Shown in pieces: positions 52,056 through 64,000 of a stretch of 64,000 nucleotides of DNA. The stretch is from Megaleporinus macrocephalus. Lineage: Eukaryota > Chordata > Actinopteri > Characiformes > Anostomidae. A program made the position numbers and the translations under genes. The notes beneath the pieces are model-generated. The model saw nothing but the letters and a program-made list of their open reading frames with translations, did no database searches and had not been told where the DNA came from. Location: assembly GCA_021613375.1 (NCBI GenBank), contig CM038725.1, forward strand, positions 9,703,589-9,767,588, in the 5' to 3' direction. Numbering within the stretch: the first letter of the stretch is position 1; every line of letters begins with the position of its first letter.

Positions 52056-54575
52056 TTTGGTAACACTTCCTATGAATTCTGTGTTCCTAATACTTTATAA
52101 TCGCATTTATAAGTTGCTATTTGGCATATGTAGTACTCTATAATGCCAGACATAGTGTTGTATAATTACTTATTCTAACTAATTATAATTACATGCACAA
52201 CACTATATATAACAAGTATACAACTCTATAATGACAGATTTCAAAATGCACTATATAATCTGTTCATAAGAACATTATAAGCATGAATGTTAATACATTC
52301 GTTTAGGCTGTAATTAAACTTTGCTAACTCAAATGTTAAAAAATCCGGAATTTGGGTGAACAACATATAAGCATGGTATGTCAAGTTAATATCACTTAAA
52401 CAATCTCACTTCACTTATTAAGACTGCTTATAATGCTTTATAAGATTTAATGTAATGTGTTTAATGTAGCAGTAACCAAAAAACAAACTTTTCTTAAAAC
52501 TATATAATGTGTTATGATGCATTATTACATTAGTATCTAGAATGTTATAATAGGTAGGTATCATATAAAGTCATGTTAAACCTTATAAAGTACATTAGTA
52601 CATTAAACCTTTCATTACATCAAACCTTACAAAGTACATTAGTACATTAAACCTTTCAGTACATTAAACCTTATAAAGTGCATTATTACATTAAACCTTT
52701 AGTACATTAAACCTTTCAGTACATTAAACCTTATAAAGTACATTAAACCTTTCAGTACATTAAACCTTATAAAGTGCATTATTACATTAAACCTTTAGTA
52801 CATTAAACCTTTCAGTACATTAAACCTTATAAAGTACATTAAACTTTTCAGTACATTAAACCTTATAAAGTGCATTAGTACATTAAACCTTATAAAATAC
52901 ATTAGTACATTAAACATTTCAGGACATTAAACGTTATAAAGTACATTGGTACATTAAACCTTTCAGTACATTAAACCTTACAAAGTACATTAGTACATTA
53001 AACCTTTCAGTACATTAAACCTTATAAAGTGCATTAGTACATTAAACCTTTAGTACATTGAACCTTATAAAGTACATTAGTACATTAAACCTTTCAGTAC
53101 ATTAGTACATTAAACCTTTCAGTACAATAAACCTTATAAAGCACATTAGTACAAAAAACCTTTCAGTACATTGAACCTTATAAAGTACATTAGTACAATA
53201 AACCTTTAAGTACATTAACCCTTATAAAATACTTTAGTACATTAAACCTTTAGTACATTAAACCTTATAAAGTACATTAGTACATTAAACCTTTCAGTAC
53301 ATTAAACCTTATAAAGTACATTAAACCTTATAAAGTACATTAGTACATTAAACCTCTCAGTACATTAAACCTTTCAGTACATTAGTACATTAAACCTTTC
53401 AGTACATTAAACCTTATAAAGTACATTAGTACAAAAAACCTTTCAGTACATTGAACCTTATAAAGTACATTAGTACAATAAACCTTTTAGGACATTAACC
53501 CTTATAAAATACTTTAGTACATTAAACCTTTAGGACATTAAACTATATAAAGTACATTAGACCTTATAAAGTACGTCAGTACATTAAACCTTTCAGTACA
53601 TTAAACCTTATAAAGTACCATAAACCTTATAAAGTACATTAGTACATTAAACCTTTCAGTACATTAAACCTTTAGTACATTAAACCTTATAAAGGACATT
53701 AGTACATTAAACCTCTCAGTACATTAAACCTTAAAGTACATTAGTACAAAAAACCTTTCACTACATTGAACCTTATAAAGTACATTAGTATAATAAACCT
53801 TTTAGTACATTAAACCTTATAAAGTACATTAGTACATTAAACCTTTCTGTACATTAAACCTTTAGTACATTGAACCTTATAAAGTACATAAGTATGTTAA
53901 ACCTTTCAGTACATTAAACCTTTTAAAGTACATTAGTACATTAAACCTTTCAGTACCTTGAACCGGTTAAAGTACATTAGTACATTAAAGCTTTCAGTAC
54001 ATTAAACCTTATAAAGCGCATTAGTACATTAAACCTTTCAGTACATTGAACCTTATAAAGTACATTAGTACATTAAACCTATAGTACATTGAACCTTATA
54101 AAGTACATTAGTATGTTAAACCTTTAGTACATTAAACCTTATAAAGTACATTAGTATGTTAAACCTTTAGTACATTAAACCTTATAAAGTACATTAGTAT
54201 GTTAAACCTTTCAGTACATTAAACTATATAAAGCATTATAAGCAGTTTCTCTAAGTGAAGTGGTATTGTTTAAGTGATATTAACAGGACATTCGATGTTT
54301 ATATGTTGCTCAGCCAAAATTTTTAAGACTTGAGTTAGCAAAGCTTGACTAAAGCCATAACTAACTTATCAACATTCATGTTTATAATGTACTCTAGTTT
54401 AATGAAGTATTATGCATGTTATTATAACTGCTGTAGGGCTGCTGCATTATACAAGCGTATAGCAGATATTATAAGGTGTTATGTATGCTATATAACACCT
54501 GATGAATGCAGGTATAGTGCATTATCAATACAGGGTTCATAAAACATTCTGAGAATATTACACACATGGTAATAG
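52056..54575. mobile_element. Long-armed fold-back element around a minisatellite
   Basis: The arms are inverted repeats of about 400 bp. On the left, 'CTTTGCTAACTCAAATGTTA' and AGTTAATATCACTTAAACAA (about 52320-52410) match the reverse complement of the right arm at about 54250-54350 ('AACTCAAGTCTTAAAAATTT', 'GTTAATATCACTTAAACAAT'). The left terminus GGTAACACTTCC begins at 52059; the right terminus is fuzzy near 54570. No transposase is present. The loop is filled by the array at 52560-54225. Confidence 0.8.
52560..54225. repeat. 44-bp AT-rich minisatellite
   Basis: The basic unit is TAGTACATTAAACCTTTCAG followed by TACATTAAACCTTATAAAGTACAT-type sequence, about 44 bp. Many sub-unit deletions produce 18-, 26- and 44-bp steps, giving roughly 40 units. 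The unit resembles the arm sequence 'TTATAATGCTTTATAAGATT', so the array may have grown from the inner end of an arm. Confidence 0.92.
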
Positions 54576-56375
54576 TTTTAGTGGAAAGCTTTTTTTCAGA
54601 ACATTCTTCTTGGATCGTATGATACCTCACGTAACATAATCTGTGGCCTCGACTTCATCCTTAGAGAAACATTATCCGAATGTTGCAGTTAAAACATTAT
54701 GTCTTAGTCAGTGTGTGAAATACCCCCTGGTATTCAGGGGGTCCCATGTTGTCTTACTAATCCAATGTTGGCCCGCTGATGCTGATGCTAGCTCCAATGG
54801 CAACAAAATGCCTGGTTAAACAGATCTTTCATTGGAAATGCTCTTTTGCAGTTCTTTTTCACACATGAACTGACAGCCTACATGTTTTCAGTATAAGAAA
54901 TCAATAACAATCTCACCAAACGTTTTGATTTATAAATATGTTACAGCATATTGTAAACTTTTTTACAGGTATTCTTCTGGGGTCAATGGCTGGACCAACT
55001 GGGTGACACAGTTTGTTACAGCGCTGAGGCTGAGGCAGCACTGTGCTTCAGCTGTAGTCAAGAATACCAAAGACAGATGCTAAACTATCACAGAATTACA
55101 TCATTATAAGTTATTTTTTAGGGACCCCAAGCAGTCTAAGAAGCAAATTTGGTGGCCCCAGACCCTGCAGACCCTCTTTATTTTACACCTGGTCTTAGTT
55201 AACATTTAACATGATTTAAAATGATAAGCATTTTGCAATGTTATTTGAACATTAGGTTTTAAATATCATTAGAATTTGTAGGTAACATTAGTTATAGTTC
55301 TGGGAACATTCCCTGCTAGCCAGGAGGTCTCATGAATAGGTAGACGATCAAACCATGATATTAGATATTTCTTTACACAATTCTTTCCCCTTTGGCGTTT
55401 CCATGATGGTGCCTTAGCTTCGACTGTATAGAGCAACGCTTCAAGGAGAAATATGTTTAATATGTCCTAATAGTGTTAAGGTGTATAAATACCACACTCA
55501 TGCTAAATGCTGCATCAATTTATATGTATATGTTTGATTTTTTGGATAATTTACCTTAAACAGAACATTTCTTGATGATATCATGACTAGTAGGACCCTC
55601 AGTCCAGGGCTTGAGTGGGACTGGTTTCCAGACTGGAAATTACATCATGTTGTCCAGCTCACCCCAACGTATGCAATCACGTTTCTAAAATAACTGACTT
55701 ACTACTAATAGCTGACTCAGAATTTGATCTTAGCTATGTGACCTAACCACTGTGTTCAAATTAGCTCAGCAAATGTGTTAGGATGCCATTTTCAGCTTAC
55801 GTTCAATCTAAAATGGTCAGTTTGTGTATTTACTATAGAGATTAATCAAACTTATGCAGTTAATAAGCAGCATTTCACTGCATTCTATGTAATCCTCTTC
55901 TGCCGTTTTGCTTTTTGTCACTGTTGACTAGCTTTACATGATTCATGCATGAAGTTGTAGAAACTAAAACACTGCCTGTTATGTCAGAGTCATGCTGCTC
56001 AGCTGGCGCCAGATTTAAACCGGCTAATTCACTCCAATGTCATTAACTGACAAACTGTACTGTCCTGTTTAAGAAGTGGGCTGCCCGTTTACCTCAACAA
56101 ATTAGTACATAAATATAGGCTTGGTTTGGCATTTACAGTTTGTTAGTGCATTCTTGCATGTGGAAAAAAGGTGGGTGAGCGGTACAAAAGCGTGCTTCAT
56201 GAATGAAGTGTTCTATAATAACTCAAAACTCTACCGGCCCACAAAGAATTCTCCCGATTCTGCCTCACATGGCTGACTTTGACTATACAATTAATAGTTT
56301 CTTTACTACTTTAAAAAATAAGGGCCATGTTATTGGGTCATTCCTCTGTAGTTAAATCAAAATTGTCTGTATCGA
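54576..56375. other. No gene recognised
   Basis: A possible very short hAT/TTF-finger-like scrap near 54960-55070 (a Cys-rich 'ALCFSC' in one frame) is too weak to call. The rest is ordinary AT-rich sequence. Confidence 0.35.
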
Positions 56376-56379
56376 CAAA

Positions 56380-57797
56380 GGAATGGTAGTTGGTATAGTG
56401 TAGTGGATGTAGTTGGTATAGTGTTGTGGGTGTAGTTAGTATAGTGTAGTAGATGTATTTGGTATAGTGTTGTGGGTGTAGTTAGTATAGTGTAGTGGAT
56501 GTAGTTGGTATAGTGTAGCGGATGTAGTTGGTATAGTGTAGCGGATGTAGTTGATATAAAGTAGTGGGTGTAGTTGGTATAGTGTAGTGGGTGAAGTTGG
56601 TATAGTGTAGTGGGTGTAGTTGGTATAGTGTAGCGGATGTAGTTGATATAGTGTAGTGGGTGATAGTTGGTATAGTGTAGTGGGTATAGTTGGTATAGTG
56701 TAGAGGGTGGTAGTTGGTATAGTGTAGTGGGTGTAGTTAGTATAGTGTAGTGGGTGTAATTGGTATAGTCTAGTGGGTGATAGTTGGTATAGTGTAGTGG
56801 GTGATAGTTGGTATAGTGTAGTGGATGTAGTTGGTATAATGTAGAGGGCGTAGATGGTATAGTGTAGTGGGTGGTAGTTGGTATAGTGTAGTGGGTGGTA
56901 GTTGGTATAATGTAGAGGGCGTAGTTGGTATAGTGTAGTGGGTGTAGTTGGAATAGTGTAGTGCGTGGTAGTTGGTATAGTGTAGTGGGTGAAGTTGGTA
57001 TAGTGTAGTGGATGGTAGTTGTTATAGTGTTAGTAGAGGGCGTAGTTGGTATAGTGTAGTGGGTGTAGTTGGTATAGTGTAGTGGGTGGTAGTTGGTATA
57101 GTGTTGTGGGTGAAGCTGGCATTATGCAGTGGGTGTAGTTGGTATAGTGTTGTGGGTGAAGTTAGTTTAGTGTAGTGGGTGCAGTTGGTATTGTATAGTG
57201 GGTGGTGTTTGGTATAGTGTAGTGGGTGCAGTTGGTATAGTGTAGTGGGTGCAGTTGGTATTGTATAGTGGATGGTATTTGGTCAAATGTAGTGGGTGTA
57301 GTTGGTATAGTGTAGTGGCTGTAGTTGGTATAGTGTAGTGGGTGCAGTTGGTATTGTATAGTGGATGGTATTTGGTAAAATGTAGTGGGTGCAGTTGGTA
57401 TAGTATAGTGGGTGCAGTTGGTATTGTATAGTCGGTGGTATTTGTTATAGTGTAGTGGGTGCAGTTGGTATAGTATAGTGGGTGCAGTTGGTATTGTATA
57501 GTCGGTGGTATTTGTTATAGTGTAGTGGGTGCAGTTGGTATAGTATAGTGGGTGCAGTTGGTATTGTATAATGGGTGGTATTTGGTATAGTGTAGTGGGT
57601 GCAGTTGGTATAGTGTAGTGGTGGTGTATTGTATAGTGGGTGGTATTTGGTATAGTGTAGTGGGTGCAGTTGGTATAGTATAGTCGGTGGTATTTGGTAT
57701 AGTGTAGTGGGTGCAGTTGGTATAGTGTAGTGGTGGTAGTTGGTATACTGTAGTGTTTTTAGTTGGTATACTATGGTGGGTGTAGTGGGTATAGTGT
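56380..57797. repeat. 23-bp minisatellite, array 1
   Basis: Unit TTGGTATAGTGTAGTGGGTG plus TAG, about 23 bp, with variants TGGTAGTTGG, GGATG and GTGCAG. Around 57180-57600 a longer alternation (GTGCAGTTGG, TATTGTATAG) gives a higher-order pattern. It runs into a SINE. A 188-codon minus-strand frame (His/Tyr/Thr/Pro-rich) is its translation. Confidence 0.95.
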
Positions 57798-57957
57798 AGT
57801 GGGTTACAATGCTGCCCTCCATGCTGTAGACTGGGGTTCGATTAGTAATTACACTATAGCAGTAAGAGTCATGTGGCAAGACTCTTAACACCTTCACTGA
57901 AATGTAAACTGTAAGTCGCTCTGGATAACAGCATCTGCCAAAGGCTGTAAATGTAAT
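57798..57957 (+). mobile_element. tRNA-derived SINE with expanded head
   Basis: 'GTGTAGTGGGTTACAATGCT' continues the minisatellite unit into the SINE. A B-box-like GGGGTTCGATTAG follows, then the conserved fish SINE 3' motif TAAGTCGCTCTGGATAACAG and GTAAATGTAA. The minisatellite unit equals the A-box region at the SINE head. Confidence 0.75.
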
Positions 57958-58375
57958 TAGTGCTCTGAGTGTCCATAATGTCTGAAGACTTGTCGACGTC
58001 CTTTGATGCAAGATGTCACACCACCACTGTCAACGTCCCGCTATTCATCACAACCCTTATTCAGGCATTATTTTAGATACTTTTTGTGGCACTGACCTGC
58101 TGTTTTGCCTGAAAAAAAAAATTCTTTTACTTATGTAGCGCTAGCTTCTGTAGCAACAGTTCCTAAGCTGTAGCTACATATTCACAGATGACTTCCTGTT
58201 CTCGATAATCATGAAATAGCACAGTGTGCTGCGGTTGCGTACTATTTAGTAGGTCATCCGGGCAATGTTTGCATACTGCTGGAGGAATACTGAATATTCA
58301 GACACGCTAGTCAGGCGTGTGCACTGTGTAGTTTGGAAGAAGGCAATTTTGGATATAGCTTGGACTTAGTTTGCT
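57958..58375. mobile_element. Fragment of the 'TCCGAAATC' DNA element
   Basis: Shares blocks with 13900-14390 (CGTCC..TGATGCA, 'GTAGGTCATCCGGGCA', 'GACACGCTAGTCA'). The SINE sits at its left edge. Confidence 0.55.
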
Positions 58376-58543
58376 TTCAACTAGCTGGTGTGCCAAAGCG
58401 AGGGCCATCATGGTACTGACCTGTACAAGGTGTACCAGATCTGTCCCCATCGCCATCAGTCCCAAGAGAGGCACATCTTGCCTGGGCTGAGAACATGCTG
58501 AGTCTGCCTTCCGTCCGCTAGCCATATGCTACTGTAGTAGACA

Positions 58544-59268
58544 CACCAATCAGCCATAACATTAAAACCTACACAAATTGTTAAATTAGCTCCACTTAGC
58601 CAGTAAAAGCACTTAGTAGTTCTACAGATACAGACTGTAGCTCATCTGTTTCTCTGTATATTTTGTTAGACCCCTTTTACCCTGTTCTTCAATAATCAGA
58701 ACCCCACAGAACCCTCATGCGACCACCACAGAGCAGGTATTATTTAGGTGGTGGGTCATTCTCAGCACTGCAGTGACACTGACGTAGTGGTGGTGGTCCG
58801 TTAGGGCTTGTTGTGCTGGTGTGAGGAGATCAGACACAGCAGTGCTGTTTTTAAACACTGTTAGACATGCACACCTTGCTGGTCCACCTTGTAGATGTAA
58901 AGTCAGAAATGATAGCTCATCTGTTGCTGCACAGATTGTGTTGGTCATCCTCTGGTCCTTCATCAGTGGTCACAGGACTCTGCTCACAGGACACGGTTGG
59001 CTTGATGTGGATGGTTTGTGGACTATTTGTTATTGCAGTGCTGTGAATGATCCACCTTCCTAATAGTACCTGCTCTGCGGTGGTCCTGTGGGTGTCTTAT
59101 GGAGGCCTGATCATTGAAGAACAGGGTAACAAACTATACAATGAATCAGATGGACTACAGTCTGTAAGTGCAGTACTACAAAGTGCTCCTATATGGTAAG
59201 TGGAGCTGATACAATGAACAGTGAGTGTAGATTCAAGGATATGGTTTTAATGTTATGGCTGATCAGTG
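58544..59268. mobile_element. Fold-back DNA element, near complete
   Basis: The left terminus CAATCAGCCATAACATTAAA and the right terminus TTTAATGTTATGGCTGATCA are inverted. The two halves are broadly complementary ('AGCTCCACTTAGCCAGTAAA' against 'GTAAGTGGAGCT'; 'TTCTCAGCACTGCAGTGACA' in the left half). No coding frame is supported. This element is, from memory, frequent in otophysan fishes. Confidence 0.85.
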
Positions 59269-60649
59269 TATATCCTAAAACCGGACAGGACTTTGCTATG
59301 ACTCACCTCAACTGTTTCAGTTAGCAGTGCCAACAGAACTTACTTCACAATCACATTTCTCATTCGTTTTAACAATACCAAGATAACCAAGATCAGCTTA
59401 AATATGTATTAATGGCATTCAAACAGCAGCCTGGACCTGGCCTTGGGTGAGCCTAAGGCTAAGCACGGACATCCTCGCAGATAATCCAACCAGTAACTCA
59501 ATGTTACAGTATATGATCTGATATCGGGATAGAGCAATCCGTGTCCAGTGGTGTTCTAAAGCTCATTTTTCAGCTTATTCTTATTCCCGAGAGACACCGG
59601 CTGGCCGGCCACTCAGTCTCAGGCAGAGGGTCTCTTACACCTAATTACATCAGGTTTACTTCATTCCCCATTCCTTACCTTGTGCTATGGGCGTGTGCTG
59701 CACTGAGAGCCCTTAGAAATAGCCACACAAGCAAAATGTGTCCTAGGTCCCACTGTATTACTACTCATATGTACCAGTATATGTGTAAAAATATTCAGAC
59801 ATGCCTTCTAAACCCTTCTAATTCTGCTAGTCATTGGCATAGGAACCGGGGGGGATGGGGGGGATGGGGGGGTGTCCCACCCAATATCAGTAACAGGTAG
59901 ATTTGTCCCTCCTAAAAAATTCCACCAGAAAAAGTGGAAACTTTTTAAAAACACTTTATTTTTTTTGTTTTTGTCATTTCATTTCAGCATTATGCCACCA
60001 AAGAAAATAATAATTGTTTTGGTTATATATGTATATAATCCAGACATTACATGTATAATTTCAAAGTTTTCTGACAACAACAGTACCATGTAATGTGGAG
60101 TATCTTGTTTAGTTAGTAAAGAGATCTTTAATTGGATTTATCTTCTAATAAATAGAAGTACAGATAATGTTGTATTTTGTTTATTCATTTGTAATTTACT
60201 GTAATTCCACAAATGTTGTTCTACGTCACTATACATACAGTGATTTACGACCTTACCTACAGTGGAATCAGGTTATAGGTAATATTTAGCGGATAGGGTG
60301 TGCTTTGAGTCATATTAGCAAATGTGCCCCCCTCCCGATGTCAAACCCGCTCTCACGCCCTTGCTGCTAGTGCATGGATTCCTAGTACCAGTGTTCAACT
60401 GCCTACACACAACTTATATTATATTCCTAAACAAGCATTGCTAATGGAATGCTACACTCTAGAGCAGCCACACATGAGCTTAAGGTCATCATGCCCAACA
60501 CTAAGCATGGGCGGCTGGGTAATAAAGGCCCACTAAAACACTGAAATAATGATCCTAAGAGTGAACTTGATTTTCGTAATTCTTATTTAACCTATCTTAT
60601 ATTTTTTATTTTACTGGTTTAAATGGAAACTTCCATGAAAAAAAACAAG
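59269..60649. other. No gene; G-rich run at 59848-59873
   Basis: Three runs of seven G separated by AT (59848-59873) could form a G-quadruplex. The surrounding sequence has no supported gene. Confidence 0.5.
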
Positions 60650-60737
60650 TATCAGAATGTGAGTAAAGAATTGTTTGGCCCTCTCCTGTAAAGTTACCAT
60701 TTAGGAGTCTTGCTTTTCTCTGGACAGCAACAATAAT
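60650..60737. mobile_element. MITE, 'ATCGTCGCTGTCC' family, right part
   Basis: 'GGCCCTCTCCTGTAAAGTTA' and the terminus CTCTGGACAGCAACAATA match the family's right end. Confidence 0.65.
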
Positions 60738-60984
60738 TAAATCACCTGCATGATGAATTTAGTTAGATATAAGCCAAGTCATTCAGAGCGGTCTGAAAGG
60801 CCCATTTCTAGATACATTTGAAGTCAGAACTGGTCATAATGGCCCTAACAGGAACTAGATGTCAATTTATTGCCTTTAAAAGCTCTCTCAGAGGATGTTA
60901 TTACCTGAAATGGTTATGAATACAATTCCTTGTGCCTTAAATTAGAAATAGTATTAGATGCTGTTTTGTGATAATGTGTTTTGA

Positions 60985-62225
60985 GATGGTGGTTGGTAGA
61001 GTGTAATGGGTGTAGTCGGTATTGTGTTGGTAATATGTAGTGGGTGTAGTTAGTATAGTGTAGTGGATAATAGTGTATAGTGTAGTGGGTGATAGTTGGT
61101 ATAGTGTAGTGGGTGGTAGTTGGTATAGTGTAGAGGGTGATAGTTGGTATGGTGTAGTGGGTGTGGTTAGCATAGTGTAGTGGATGATAGTTGGTATAGT
61201 GTAGTGGCTGTAGTTGGTATAGTGTAGTGGGTGTAGTTGGTATAGTGTAGTGGATGATAGTTGGTATAGTGTAGTGGCTGTGTTTGGTATAGTGTAGTGG
61301 GTGTAGTTGGTATAGTGTAGTGGGTGTAATTGGTATAGTGTAGTGGGTGTAATTGGTATAGTGTAGTGGGTGTAGTTGGTATAGTGTAGTTGGTATAATG
61401 TAGTGGCTGTGGTTGGTATAGTGTAGTGGGTGTAGTTGGTATAGTGTAGTTGGTTTAATGTAGTGGCTGTAGTTGGTATAGTGTAGTTGGTGTAGTTGGT
61501 ATAGTGTAGTTGGTATAATGTAGTGGCTGTGGTTGGTATAGTGTAGTGGGTGTAGTTGGTATAGTGTAGGGGGTGTAGTTGGTATAGTGTAGTGGCTGAT
61601 AGTTGGTATTGTGCAGTGGCTGTGTTTGGTATAGTGCAGTGGGTGTAGTTGGTATAGTGTAGTGGGTGTAGTTGGTATAGTGCAGTGGGTGTAGTTGGTA
61701 TAGTGCAGTGGGTGTAGTTGGTATAGTGCAGTGGGGTTAGTTGGTATAGTGTAGTGGGTGTAGTTGTTATAGTGTAGTGGGTGTAGTTGGTATAATGTAG
61801 TGGCTGTGGTTGGTATAGTGTAGTGGGTGTAGTTGGTAGAGTGTAGTGGTGGTAGTTGGTATAGTGTAGTGGGTGTAGTTGGTGTAGTGTAGTGGGTGTA
61901 GTTAGTATAGTGTAGTGGCTGATAGTTGGTATAGTGCAGTGGGTGTAGTTGGTATAGTGTAGTGGGTGTAGTTGGTATAGTGTAGTAGGTGTAGTTGGTA
62001 TAGTGTAGTTGGTATAATGTAGTGGCTGTGGTTGGTATAGTGTAGTGGGTGTAGTTGATAGAGTGTACTGGGTGTAGTTGGTATAGTGTAGTAGGTGTAG
62101 TTGGTATAGTGTAGTTGGTATAATGTAGTGGCTGTGGTTGGTATAGTGTAGTGGGTGTAGTTGGTAGAGTGCAGTGGTGGTAGTTGGTATAGTGTAGTGG
62201 GTGTAGTTGGTATAGTGTAGTGGGT
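60985..62225. repeat. 23-bp minisatellite, array 2
   Basis: Same unit as array 1 (TTGGTATAGTGTAGTGGGTG plus TAG), with variants GTGGCTGTGG and a shortened 'TAGTTGGTATAATG'. About 50 units. The 443- and 137-codon minus-strand frames (HYTNYTHYTIP-type repeats) are its translation, since the 23-bp unit shifts frame each copy without stops. Confidence 0.96.
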
Positions 62226-62370
62226 TACACCAATGCCCTCCATGCTGTAGACTGGATATCGATTCCATATTACACTATACCAATTAGAGTCTTTGGGCAA
62301 GACTCCTAAGACCACCTTTATCTAAATCTAAACTGTAAATCGGTCTTCCAAATTCTGTAAATGTAACTTG
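62226..62370 (+). mobile_element. SINE at the end of array 2
   Basis: 'GGGTTACACCAATGCCCTCC', B-box-like 'ATCGATTCCATATTACACTA', then a diverged 3' motif GTAAATCGGTCTTCC. Paralogous to 57798-57957, with the same junction to the 23-bp array. Confidence 0.65.
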
Positions 62371-62968
62371 GTGCATTCACAGTGTCCACAATGCCCAAAG
62401 ACTTACCAGCGTCCTGTGATGCATGACATTAGACCACCACTGTAAATGCCCCGTTATTCATGAATGCCCCATTCCAGACACCTATTACATGAAATACTTA
62501 TGAATGCAGTTTAAAATTGTTTAGGTAAACATTTTTTTAAATCCATTCATGACAGGAACATACATGCAGGGTGCTGTTGAGCAAAATAGTTCCCCAAAGA
62601 ATTTATCATTATCAGTATTACATATAAAAAAAACACAAATACCGCTCATTTTGGGAAATAAACAAATAGAACATATATTTGAATTGTTCCTAGTTTCTCC
62701 CCCACTCAGAATGACTTTGTTTACATCTAAATAATAGAATTATGCTAACATTTTGAAAAGTTGGTAGATTTCCACTCCAAGTAATCTGATTATTTATCTT
62801 ATTATACTGGCATTTCAAACTTTTTTAACCTTTTTAACCATAATGTTTACAACCTAAAGCAAACAAATAGGTCGACCAATGAAATAAGATAACAGCTACA
62901 CTCTTTTTTTTATTCCTCTCATTGTTTTTTTTAGCTTTTCGAGTGACAACATCTGCAGTTACAGAAGT
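62371..62968. other. Element fragment then AT-rich spacer
   Basis: 62390-62480 resembles part of the 'TCCGAAATC' element ('CGTCCTGTGATGCATGACAT'). The rest shows nothing. Confidence 0.4.
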
Positions 62969-63221
62969 GAGGTTCTGATTTTCTGGACTGTTATCTTGAG
63001 ATGGCATTAACTTAACTGTCTTGTGATCTCAAGATAATGGAAGTTGTTTTCTTGGTATCACAACTGGAGAAAACACGTCAGGATAACGAAAGTTTTTCTG
63101 AGATTGCAGCTCATCTTGAGATCGCAAGACAAGTCAGCTGTGATTTTAAGAAAACAAATTTTGTTATCTCGATATCAAAAAACAATTAAGTCATAACAGT
63201 CCTGAAAATCTGAACTACCTC
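62969..63221. mobile_element. MITE with 'TTATCTTGAGAT' interior
   Basis: The left end GAGGTTCTGATTTTCTGGAC and the right end GTCCTGAAAATCTGAACTAC are inverted repeats of about 27 bp. The interior is rich in short palindromic ATCTTGAGAT/ATCTCGATAT motifs. Confidence 0.75.
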
Positions 63222-63755
63222 ATGGCCTCTCTAGATATCTGCATAATAGCAAGCTGTAGTGGACTTCTTGTCCACAAGATGGCGCCATTGAGTTGGATTT
63301 CCTCAAAGTGAAAAGCGTTGCTGGCGAGTAGGCCCTGACAAAACAACAGCCTTGAGCCTCTAATTACATTTTCTCCCAAACTATATATTAAGAATAGATT
63401 TTCTACTGAATTTTATGAAGGGTGCAACTGTTTTAAAGTCAAATGAAGTCTTGATTGCCTGTTGGGTGCATATTTGATCAATTGGTTGTAAATTAATTGA
63501 TCAGTTGGTTGTAAATTAGTTGACAATTAAAATTAGTAAATTAGTTGTACGGTGTGGGTCCAGTACATGGTGTACGTTAACTTTGAACACAGCCTCTTAA
63601 AATATGATATAAAGGTGGAAAAATCTATCAGTCATCTTAACCCAAGAATTATAACATGCATACTACAGCAGGTGGTCTTAGCATCCAGCATAATGCGGCC
63701 TCATTAGTATCGAACCGTGTTTCTTAGTATATGTTCCTGAATGTCAGAAATTTAC
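63222..63755. other. No gene recognised
   Basis: It holds a small direct repeat, 'ATTGATCAGTTGGTTGTAAA' type, near 63478-63545. Confidence 0.4.
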
Positions 63756-64000
63756 AAAGGTGTCCAAAGTATTCACATTCATTACTCAGGTAGAAGTACA
63801 GATACTTCTGTACAAGTTGAAGTATTTTACTCCAGTAAAAGTGTAAAAGTACTGCTTTCAAAACTACTTATATTATAAAAGTAATAGTAATGTAAGGAAA
63901 AAATGGCATTAAGGACAAAAGCTTAGGCCGCACCACAGGGGTCTATAGTGCATTAGCCCACCTCCCCAGAAACCCCATTCTTCTAAAAGCCATAATGACT
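63756..64000. mobile_element. hAT-like fragment running off the window
   Basis: 'TTACTCAGGTAGAAGTACAG' and 'TTTTACTCCAGTAAAAGTGT' are the AGTA-repeat subterminal pattern of a widespread teleost hAT-type non-autonomous element. Its other end lies outside the window. Confidence 0.5.

Noticed and set aside
54960..55070. Possible TTF/hAT zinc-finger remnant
   Set aside because: Only a few residues fit the pattern, and no second block supports it.
60937..62268. 443-codon minus-strand frame rich in HYTNYTHYTIP
   Set aside because: It is the translation of the 23-bp minisatellite. The other array (57445-58011) gives the same artefact.

Overview
The window looks like intergenic or intronic DNA of a bony fish. 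The evidence is tRNA-derived SINEs, L2/Rex-like LINE tails, Tc1 and hAT relics, and a fold-back element with ends I associate with otophysan fishes (characins, catfishes and relatives). The species cannot be named from sequence alone. Most of the window is AT-rich repeat DNA. I can support one protein-coding gene and one small cluster of RNA genes.

Genes. (1) At 46766-48838 on the minus strand lies an intact, intronless 690-codon piggyBac-transposase-derived gene. It is GC-rich, has a CpG-island promoter, all three catalytic aspartates and a C-terminal Cys/His finger, and I see no terminal inverted repeats around it. (2) Between 19.0 and 29.5 kb, three U5 spliceosomal snRNA genes lie on the minus strand (19083-19199, 26247-26364, 27495-27610). 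Each has a 3' box, an Sm site, the loop I sequence, a PSE at about -45 to -65 and a distal element with a Staf/ZNF143-type site. Two of the three also have an octamer-like site. Upstream of each distal element lies a 50-bp minisatellite, many of whose units contain TGAGTCA. Two further distal-element copies (20.56 and 20.86 kb) have no U5 body.

Layout. 0-11.4 kb: MITEs and hAT elements with clear 8-bp target duplications, a Tc1 transposase relic and two SINE-bearing paralogous segments. 11.5-12.6 kb: a 173-bp tandem array abutting a CpG island at 12.6-13.2 kb. 13.7-18.9 kb: DNA elements and a large CTTT/CTGT microsatellite. 19-29.5 kb: the U5 cluster, interrupted by an L1-like LINE relic and other repeats. 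30.4-38 kb: nested insertions, with a hAT element carrying a 58-bp array and a SINE split by a LINE that itself holds an 85-bp/170-bp higher-order array. 40-45 kb: complex tandem repeats. 45.1-45.4 kb: a CpG island with two X-box-like motifs. 46.3-49.5 kb: the piggyBac-derived gene and its promoter. 52-54.6 kb: a long-armed palindromic element whose core is a 44-bp minisatellite. 56.4-62.5 kb: two 23-bp minisatellites that appear to have grown from the head of a tRNA-derived SINE. 62.5-64 kb: MITE and hAT fragments.

A theme is that minisatellites repeatedly sit inside, or beside, identifiable genetic units: snRNA promoters, hAT elements, a fold-back element, LINE tails and SINE heads. Several long open frames in the window are by-products of those arrays, not genes.
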